NCBI GenBank assembly: GCA_900128585.1
Contig: LT642658.1
Span: 1 to 12,904 of the forward strand
Length of the DNA stretch: 12,904 bases
DNA from: Stramenopiles sp. TOSAG23-3
Taxonomy: Eukaryota; Sar
Direction: 5' to 3'
The notes below the pieces were generated by a model. The model made no database searches. It was not told the DNA's origin and worked only from the letters and a program-made list of their open reading frames with translations. The translations under genes and the position numbers were made by a program. Shown in pieces: positions 6,901 to 12,904 of this stretch (position 1 is its first letter; every line of letters begins with the position of its first letter).

Positions 6901-9900
6901 TAGTCCACGAGACAATGGATCCTTAACGAAACCTAGACGGTACAAATTGGCAACAAATTCCAACAGCCGCTGGCAGAATGTTGATATTACTGGGTATGAT
7001 TCCATTTCTTTGTCTAAGCGTTTTGCTGCCAACTTGACCAGGGCGGCGACTGGCACATGAGAAACGCACTGTGGCAAAATGTCGGAGCCTTCCAATCGTG
7101 TCAAAATATCGTTCAAAATTGTGAACGACTGCTCTTTCACGATCATGCTGCAGGACTTTAAGCCAATGCACCATGCTTTGCATATCGATTCGTACGTTCC
7201 CAGCCGATCCCTGCCATCTTGTCCTTCAACAACAAGAAACGTGAGCCACTTCAAGAGCTCGGACGTATCGTGCGCATGAGTCATCATTTTAACGTTTGCA
7301 TTCGATCTTGTCGACCAACGACGGGAATCCTTCGAATCAGGCCTTTCGATCAGCACGTATAAAGATTTGTTCTTTGCGTCTAACTTTTGGTACTCTGCTT
7401 CACACAAGTCGTAGTTGGCACCCCTCTTTTTGTAGCGATTACCAACAATTGGGGACATGCCAGATACGTCGCACGTCACCCCATTGTGCACAGCATCGCG
7501 CGGCTTCGTAAGTTTTACAAGCTGGCCACGTAACAGCAACAGCATCGGTCGCTGAAGGGTTGGCATGTGTTTGGTTATAAATTTTCTGAAATTTTCGCGG
7601 GGGTGGTCAAAGCTTCCACGAAACGATTCTATATCTTCTTGTAACCCCTGCTTTTCGGACAGCGCTAAAAACAACACCTTCAGAATTCGCGAGGCAAACT
7701 GAATCTGGAAGCAACCCATATTTATCAATACTAAAATCAGCCGTCGGGCATACCGGCAGTAAAGGTGCTTATGAATTACCTCAATCGATGTAATGTACTT
7801 GTAATTGTGAGGCCGAAATGATTCCGAGTTCGCATTTAGAGGAGGGGCTTCCATGTATCGAAAGAGAGACTCGTACTGATAACTGTCCACCTCTTCAAAC
7901 ATCCCGTCAACTACCTTTTCCGTCTCGGCCGAAAGTTCGATCACGCCGTCCATGCTACTGGCTGGTGTTTTCGCGCCATCACTGGTGTTGCTACTCGCAG
8001 GCGCAGGGGTTTTTGTTGCTTTCTTTTCATTTTCGATCATTGATTTAAGCTTTCCTTCGATTACAGAGACCGGTGCTAAACTATCCATGCACAGAGCAAG
8101 GTCGAGCAGAGTTGCACAGACTTTACCGGTCACACGACCGGCCATCGTCTCGCTGGCTTTGCCCGAGCATATAGCACAATAAACGGCATTTAGAAGGTTC
8201 ACAACAGCAGCATTGTCTCCGAAAAACGGCGGGGGCTCTAAATTGTCTCCACGGGCTTCTGCGTACTTGTCAAATACTAAAAAGACAAGTTCTGTTGCTT
8301 CTGCAGATGCATAACCCCAAGTAGCGTAGTTTTCACCTCGGCTGCAAAGGATGGAAAATGCGCCTGTACCCAACAGAACTTCATCGCTGGACGCGTCGTC
8401 TGATAGGCCACACTTCACCAACTTACAAATGTTTTCAATTACGATCGATTTCCATTTATTGCCCGATTGAGCGATTCGTTTTAAAGAGTCAGACAAGCAT
8501 TGACTGGAGGCAGGGAATGACTGCAAACACTTTGTCATAATCAAGTGCAGTAAGCTGCGACCGCTATTTTTTGAATCAATGCCGTGTGTGCCCAGGTTTA
8601 AGCTGTCACTGTCGACTTGAGAAAGAATCTCTGCAGTGAGCTCGACCATTGGCGCTTGCACGGTTTCATCCTTTGCAGTAAACAGTACGCCCACCAAGAG
8701 CGTTAGCCATCGAGTGTTTGAGAATAGTGTAGCGCACTCGGTGCATTTAACACACGCTAAAATAACTGACACGATATCAGTCTTCAATTTAGAATGGTGC
8801 TCCGAGAGTGTCGTCACAAAGTTGAGCTGGTCATACAAAATTTCCGAAACCATCTCCAAATGGTTTTTCTCGTCTGACAAAGACACTAATTGCAAAATGT
8901 GAAAACACAAGAGTGAATATGAATTGGCTACAACAGAACAGTTTCCCCCTGTAAGTGAAGCGCTCAGTGCTGCAATGAATCCCGTGCTCAGAAACTGTTC
9001 AACTTCCTGCTTTTTCAATGTGAATGCGCAACCCTTGATGAGTAGTGGTAAGACATGCTCTATTTTTTTAAATAACCAAGGAAAATCCTGTTCGTTGAAG
9101 CCCCACACGTTGCGTAATGATCTCGTAAGAGATTGCGTCATGCTGCAAAAGATTTTCCTCTGGTTCCCAAGCTCCTCCTCTGTCATGCAGTACAGGCCGT
9201 TTTCAAAATGCCAAGGCGATGGTGGGACCTGTTTTAAGGCACATGCATGAGCAATAATTTTTGTGTTTGCTAAGCTTTCGCTGTCGGAAAGGTTTGTTTC
9301 TGGGATTGCCGTCATCACTTTATTCATCAGGCGCATCCCTTTCCCTCTAATTTGTAACAAAGATGCACTTTCGACGAGAAACGATCGCAATTCGTCGGGT
9401 TCAAAGTTGGAGCATGCGAGCGTCTTGATACACTTCGTAATGCCATTGGTGGAAAGATTGGGCCCGCCTGCAGGCAGCAGCTCGAGCAAAAAGCTTCCTG
9501 TGTCAATCGCTGACACCACCTTTTCATTTTGGGTGGTTCCAACACTGCGCAATACCCAAGCTTTCACGTCCAAAGCCATTGTCCAAGCGGCCTTTAACAA
9601 TAGGCGTGAACCATCTTCCTGCCTCACATTCCCCTGAATATGGGCCAGCGTTTGACCGTTCCAACTCCATTTCGCGTGATGAAGGACACACGCGACTAAG
9701 ACACGCACCAGCTGTTCGTGACTATCGCCGCCACGGCTTACCACAAACGAAGGGGAGTATTTGACAACTTCTTCCAAGGCCCACTTCTCGAACGCGAAGC
9801 CCTCGGGGGTTCCATTTTTTAATTCTGAAACCCACCCCACCCATGCTGGTGTCGTGGTAAATCCGTTTACAAAGATAGGCTCCTTCAGGATTGTATTTAA

Positions 9901-12900
9901 ATGCACAGCGGGTAAAATGTTTGGCTTGAAATTCATGAGCTGCCCTGCATACCGCGACATCATAGACACTAGACACACAAAGATATCAAAGCAAAGCTTA
10001 AAATGAGTGTCGTGGACGGAAAATTTACCAATATTGTCAAGTAATTTGCCGACCAACTCTATACATTTTTCCAGCAAACTATCCGATAATTCGCCGAACG
10101 TCGAAAGGGATAAAACTCCTGCAAACAAAGGGCGTGATAAATGGTTTAGCACACTGGTGGCACATTGTGCATGAAATGTGGAGGGGTTATTCATCAATCG
10201 TAGTGCACTTTCCAGCATTTCGGTTCCGTGGCTCACCAGTGCATTGGTGTGCTTGTCCAGCAAAGACGGCTTAATTTTCTCTCCAGCAAACGTTGAATCA
10301 ATGTGAAAAAAAATGTTTTTGCCTGCATCGCAAGATAAAAGAGAAATTTTATCGCCTACATCGTACGGGCAAAAGGCGGGAAAGCAAACTAAATCTTCTT
10401 TTTTCCTAAATATTCCAGACATCAAAACTCCATAATCCTTGTCGTTTGTTACGTCGCGCAACGAGACGAGACCGAATCGTTTGTCAGTATCAACGGTAAA
10501 TTCCAGAGTTGCCCCAGGACTTAGAGCCACTTTTGGTCCAGGTCTGTTCGCGTTCCTATGCCACATGGATCCCCGGCACAACAGGTAACCAAATCCTAAT
10601 CCCTCGTGATCGGCGCCTACATATTTGGCCACAGAGCCTCCTTCAAATAGTAGTCCAACAAACACAAAACCTTCTCTGTTGATTGCGTCAATTCGAATCA
10701 CAAATTTATAGCTTCCGGTCTTGTACGAGAAACCTTCGCTTTGGGCGCATACAGTTCCCCATCCTTTTCTTCTCGGCGAAACAGAGCATCCATCTGGTGA
10801 TATCTTCAAGTTGGGGCCGCACATTTGCTTGTTCAAGGATGCCCCATATCCCTGATATCCGGTGCCAACAGCAGTCATCTGTGAAATGAATTCACTCGTG
10901 TAATGCTCCGGAAATATTTCCACAATGGGTGATTCCTGAGCAGCCCCGGTCTTTCCATTATTGCCTTCGGCAGATTTCGAATTTGTTAGCACAAGATTGT
11001 CCTGCAACGCACGTAGCAACCGAACTAATTGTTCCCAATGCAGCGGGGTGAAATCATGTCCTTGCAGTGTCAAAAACCATTCGGACAGCACGACAGAGCG
11101 CAGATTTTTTAACAGTACGCCCGCTTTTAAGCTAGCCAGCTCTAGAGAATCGTTTTCTTGCTCAAGTCTGTCGTGCAGCAAAATCGCGACCATATCAGGG
11201 TGTTCTGCAATGGAAGTGCACAGATGAACCAGAAAATACAACCGCGATTCACTGATTGTGCCCGATTTGGCGTCTGTAAGCAAGCCGTCCAATAACATAA
11301 ATAGCGTATCCCCATCAGAATAGAAAAAAACTACCCCGGCGGCTAAAACTTGGGAAGTGAACCGTTTCACCTCTGTGCTTGGATGCTCCAACAACGTTTC
11401 CAGGACTTCCCTTAAGCTGCCATCGCTTACTGCGAGTGTATTGAGGTTACTGTCCGACCATTTTAATTTGTAAATATTTGCCAAGCAAATTTTCAGCAGA
11501 GATAGCAACCCCCTTTCGTCTTTCTTCAGTTCCGTGATTAGGACACACAACAATCGAAATGTCAAGGTAGACGGTTGGACGATTGTGGTGGGGGCGCTTG
11601 CGCTGTACAAACCGCCAAGACTTTTGCCTTTTTTCCGGGCAATGTTTGCACTGTAATACTCGTTGGCATGGTACGACAATGAGGACAAGACGTCCCTCAA
11701 GCAATCTGCGGAAGAGTAAACGGAGCCCTTTTTCGACATAAGCCTGTGTGCAACAATGTGATCCACATCCTCCTGGTTTCTGTTTTTTGTCGAAAATGCA
11801 AACTCATTTTTAGCCTCTTTCCAGGCAAGGGCGTCCGTGCATGTTTCAGTCGCCCAAAAGCAACCCCCAACCATTTTAAAGTCACCGAGCAACTTTGGGT
11901 AAATAGATATATTCCGAATTTTCCCCCCAGTCCCTTCTACAAAAGGAAAAAATGCGTGTAACCCTTTTTCTATTCCCGTCAAACACGGTTCTAAGCTACC
12001 TTTCAGCTTGTTTGTCAGGACTTTACTGCGGCCAGTCAGCTCTGCGATCTGCAAATCGGTTCGTTTACAATTCCACACACGAACCCCGGCAACGTCACCG
12101 CTCCATCCGGTTTTGCCACTACTTTGAGAGCTAAATATACTCCCAACTGCCAACGCCATACCTTCCGTGTTTTCAATCGGTGGGTTCCATCGCCCAGACC
12201 CATTCCATTTTTTCTGGGCTGTAATCCTAACACTGACACCATCCACGAACACTTTGATACAGCCAGACTGACAGCACATAGATATATGGTGCCATGTTGG
12301 ACTTCGGATTCGGTAACTTTTCGTGACAACGTATTCCCCAGATGACTGAAGATAACAAAACATTCGTCCGTCTTTAAGAAACGCCATCGTCAGTCCTAAG
12401 CCCTCATGTTTCCGGTACAAGAAAATATCCGCACTAAAATTGTCAGATTCCTCTGTGCTTTTGAGGCCTGATACATACTCCAACGTGGGGCGCAATATTA
12501 TTTCAACTGTCATGTCGTTGACGCCCCCCTTATGCGGTATGCTGGCGCCCGTGAGCGATGGGGCAAGCAGGAAGGACGATTTTGGAAAGCTCACAAAGTC
12601 ACTAACAGCTGGTATTGCTTTGGTACCTACTTCTTTCGAGGTCCATTGAAGTTTTTCTTTCATCCTTTCCTCCAAACAAAGTGTAACAAACGTATTTCTA
12701 CTAGGGGGAACACTGGTTTTCACTGGCGCGGTTGGAGTTGAAAGCTTCGGAGGCGTCGTCATCGCTGAAGTTGTTGGCGAACGCAACGTTTCAGACTCCA
12801 TTGTATTAGAAACAATCTCCGTCGAACCGTTTGTCGGCGGTGTTACAAAAGTCGGCGAAGTGGATATAAGGGGTGGCGTCAGACCCAAAATTTGTTGCGG

Positions 12901-12904
12901 GGGT
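3994..12904 (-). CDS. Giant HECT-type E3 ubiquitin ligase with LamG-like, SPRY and ZZ-like modules (5' end open)
   Basis: This ligase takes ubiquitin from an E2 onto a catalytic cysteine and transfers it to substrates. Residues are numbered from the TTG codon at 12888 (2964 to the stop). That TTG is not a likely start: the frame stays open to the window edge with no upstream ATG, so the N-terminus may lie outside. An in-frame ATG at 12801 (residue 30) has a strong context (ACAATGG) and is an alternative. Order of modules: Pro/Thr/Ser-rich tail 1-65; concanavalin/LamG-like about 95-285; helical; SPRY-like about 685-850; long helical, probably HEAT/ARM-like, about 880-1800; degenerate ZZ-like 1801-1836; helical; second ZZ-like 2101-2136; SPRY about 2165-2345; pre-HECT helical; HECT about 2600-2964. 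The catalytic Cys is C2921 (LPHAKTCFFEL; codon 4126-4128), and HECT N-lobe marks include NGGPYRA and FFGKLTGLAMRHG. The HECT most resembles the HERC1/HERC2 type, yet no RCC1 repeats are visible. There are no introns in 8.9 kb. HECT identity is near certain; inner domain borders are approximate. Confidence 0.95.
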   Translation of the reverse strand, partial: PPQQILGLTPPLISTSPTFVTPPTNGSTEIVSNTMESETLRSPTTSAMTTPPKLSTPTAPVKTSVPPSRNTFVTLCLEERMKEKLQWTSKEVGTKAIPAVSDFVSFPKSSFLLAPSLTGASIPHKGGVNDMTVEIILRPTLEYVSGLKSTEESDNFSADIFLYRKHEGLGLTMAFLKDGRMFCYLQSSGEYVVTKSYRIRSPTWHHISMCCQSGCIKVFVDGVSVRITAQKKWNGSGRWNPPIENTEGMALAVGSIFSSQSSGKTGWSGDVAGVRVWNCKRTDLQIAELTGRSKVLTNKLKGSLEPCLTGIEKGLHAFFPFVEGTGGKIRNISIYPKLLGDFKMVGGCFWATETCTDALAWKEAKNEFAFSTKNRNQEDVDHIVAHRLMSKKGSVYSSADCLRDVLSSLSYHANEYYSANIARKKGKSLGGLYSASAPTTIVQPSTLTFRLLCVLITELKKDERGLLSLLKICLANIYKLKWSDSNLNTLAVSDGSLREVLETLLEHPSTEVKRFTSQVLAAGVVFFYSDGDTLFMLLDGLLTDAKSGTISESRLYFLVHLCTSIAEHPDMVAILLHDRLEQENDSLELASLKAGVLLKNLRSVVLSEWFLTLQGHDFTPLHWEQLVRLLRALQDNLVLTNSKSAEGNNGKTGAAQESPIVEIFPEHYTSEFISQMTAVGTGYQGYGASLNKQMCGPNLKISPDGCSVSPRRKGWGTVCAQSEGFSYKTGSYKFVIRIDAINREGFVFVGLLFEGGSVAKYVGADHEGLGFGYLLCRGSMWHRNANRPGPKVALSPGATLEFTVDTDKRFGLVSLRDVTNDKDYGVLMSGIFRKKEDLVCFPAFCPYDVGDKISLLSCDAGKNIFFHIDSTFAGEKIKPSLLDKHTNALVSHGTEMLESALRLMNNPSTFHAQCATSVLNHLSRPLFAGVLSLSTFGELSDSLLEKCIELVGKLLDNIGKFSVHDTHFKLCFDIFVCLVSMMSRYAGQLMNFKPNILPAVHLNTILKEPIFVNGFTTTPAWVGWVSELKNGTPEGFAFEKWALEEVVKYSPSFVVSRGGDSHEQLVRVLVACVLHHAKWSWNGQTLAHIQGNVRQEDGSRLLLKAAWTMALDVKAWVLRSVGTTQNEKVVSAIDTGSFLLELLPAGGPNLSTNGITKCIKTLACSNFEPDELRSFLVESASLLQIRGKGMRLMNKVMTAIPETNLSDSESLANTKIIAHACALKQVPPSPWHFENGLYCMTEEELGNQRKIFCSMTQSLTRSLRNVWGFNEQDFPWLFKKIEHVLPLLIKGCAFTLKKQEVEQFLSTGFIAALSASLTGGNCSVVANSYSLLCFHILQLVSLSDEKNHLEMVSEILYDQLNFVTTLSEHHSKLKTDIVSVILACVKCTECATLFSNTRWLTLLVGVLFTAKDETVQAPMVELTAEILSQVDSDSLNLGTHGIDSKNSGRSLLHLIMTKCLQSFPASSQCLSDSLKRIAQSGNKWKSIVIENICKLVKCGLSDDASSDEVLLGTGAFSILCSRGENYATWGYASAEATELVFLVFDKYAEARGDNLEPPPFFGDNAAVVNLLNAVYCAICSGKASETMAGRVTGKVCATLLDLALCMDSLAPVSVIEGKLKSMIENEKKATKTPAPASSNTSDGAKTPASSMDGVIELSAETEKVVDGMFEEVDSYQYESLFRYMEAPPLNANSESFRPHNYKYITSIEVIHKHLYCRYARRLILVLINMGCFQIQFASRILKVLFLALSEKQGLQEDIESFRGSFDHPRENFRKFITKHMPTLQRPMLLLLRGQLVKLTKPRDAVHNGVTCDVSGMSPIVGNRYKKRGANYDLCEAEYQKLDAKNKSLYVLIERPDSKDSRRWSTRSNANVKMMTHAHDTSELLKWLTFLVVEGQDGRDRLGTYESICKAWCIGLKSCSMIVKEQSFTILNDILTRLEGSDILPQCVSHVPVAALVKLAAKRLDKEMESYPVISTFCQRLLEFVANLYRLGFVKDPLSRGLKGPLDRIATHESWETYHGVLKASWRQAITINLLWEEKRVRVQIELCWHHNKTEQSRQSEGEGELEAGTPRNATVKMSNGPLEGATMCLDGSNEQCIKCTFTSLVHVLIRCDRSQMSPILGVRYHKIGEDYDLCEAEFAKLPEEEQKLYEKLDSLSPPAHIEAYPESTVPFIFSPIKSDSSHIKLSEDLHSAEAISNEHSIVYANRGFSSGVHYWSVKLDVMEWGKTYIGVAEKDCSLHGWPTNGGYGLVTYRATHGRGRELFYGTMFQSGDTVGVLLDMDRGQISFIKEGEDPFTGKKVFLNMGVAYHNIRTNNGTKENVKLYPCIGFGKEGSKATLKNCKFLSIGTPCARDRVFQFCRAAITIRAWNSDWAKAGATPLMEGACDTWKRFKSGTLKKTKAKDVNDVLKAVKRAFDDGATKVVFDTGDDKRVKETDADAKSVMDVSEFADLARKFSIEDAIDMVAKVNDICDRKNISPYQLSNASFLEDNTRAREVLLALFFHFNACVGGILPFIDFSAHRDNRSLNFESNLGEMVAKARGWFFRKEKMVFWKEMLVATTIFTRPPEDEWEKPGEIPEIKINRVGAATPRLKAIADQAARRSASVFGQLEAASGKWSSTQWRRSYQHINDKGQSRCFFVKCLGENVDDNGGPYRAIFAAAACDEPQQVLDILDDDGHFNFRSDADTVTFFGKLTGLAMRHGIQLPLHFSPFSWSWWTSQTDDLSAGVNDYHGKQLVQMLKAMEREDAEILGIETIGEDNYRATEKRMRREAQASQTTASASNATPTIEEKGAQEVVQCFMLNNKQTFLNAFESGMGHVIPTPLLRMFTPKEFETILCGSKDIDLDLLKDLTVYDEGLTAETPHIAFFWNALESMSNDQQGQFINFVYAKRRLPSIAAGFMMPFHIVKPTLAMQSNPDKFLPHAKTCFFELSIPPYSSFDVCLERLLYAIQNCTTMEDFANGGAYDVFDS

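Noticed and set aside
1-12904. CRISPR array, bacterial operon, integrated virus or mobile element
   Set aside because: No regular repeat-spacer array, ribosome-binding sites, transposase, integrase or viral hallmark genes were seen.

Overview
The window is nuclear DNA from a microbial eukaryote. It carries a secretory beta-hexosaminidase, a small CCCH zinc-finger protein and a giant HECT ubiquitin ligase. The genes are separated by AT-rich spacers of about 0.6 to 1 kb with AATAAA signals, and there are no bacterial operons or Shine-Dalgarno sites. None of the three reading frames shows an intron, including one open for 8.9 kb. I cannot name the species. A stramenopile-type protist or alga is a reasonable guess from the style of the HECT ligase, but it is only a guess.

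Layout: bases 1-223 are the 3' flank of the hexosaminidase gene and hold a 13-bp tandem duplication and a strong hairpin. Bases 224-1945 (minus) encode a complete GH20 beta-hexosaminidase with a signal peptide. Bases 1946-2990 are a long, AT-rich divergent promoter region containing a TATA-like box for the hexosaminidase, a cluster of perfect palindromes next to a 7-bp tandem repeat, and repeated TTTTAGTT boxes before the next gene. Bases 2991-3359 (plus) encode a 122-residue protein with three CCCH fingers. Bases 3360-3993 are a convergent intergenic region with poly(A) signals for both neighbours and several short inverted and direct repeats. Bases 3994-12904 (minus) are the 3' 8.9 kb of a HECT-type E3 ubiquitin ligase whose frame is still open at the window edge.

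The three genes look like unrelated housekeeping or regulatory loci: lysosomal or secreted glycan degradation, RNA binding, and ubiquitin conjugation. I see no sign of a joint pathway, mobile element, CRISPR array or RNA gene, and no convincing new multi-gene system.

The observations most worth a second look are within the proteins. The hexosaminidase keeps its catalytic Asp-Glu pair but has Pro where the family has a sugar-contacting Glu (W-N-P instead of W-x-E). The HECT ligase carries two degenerate ZZ-like modules exactly 300 residues apart that have lost the second half of each zinc-binding pair, and its HECT N-lobe contains a low-complexity replacement or insertion.
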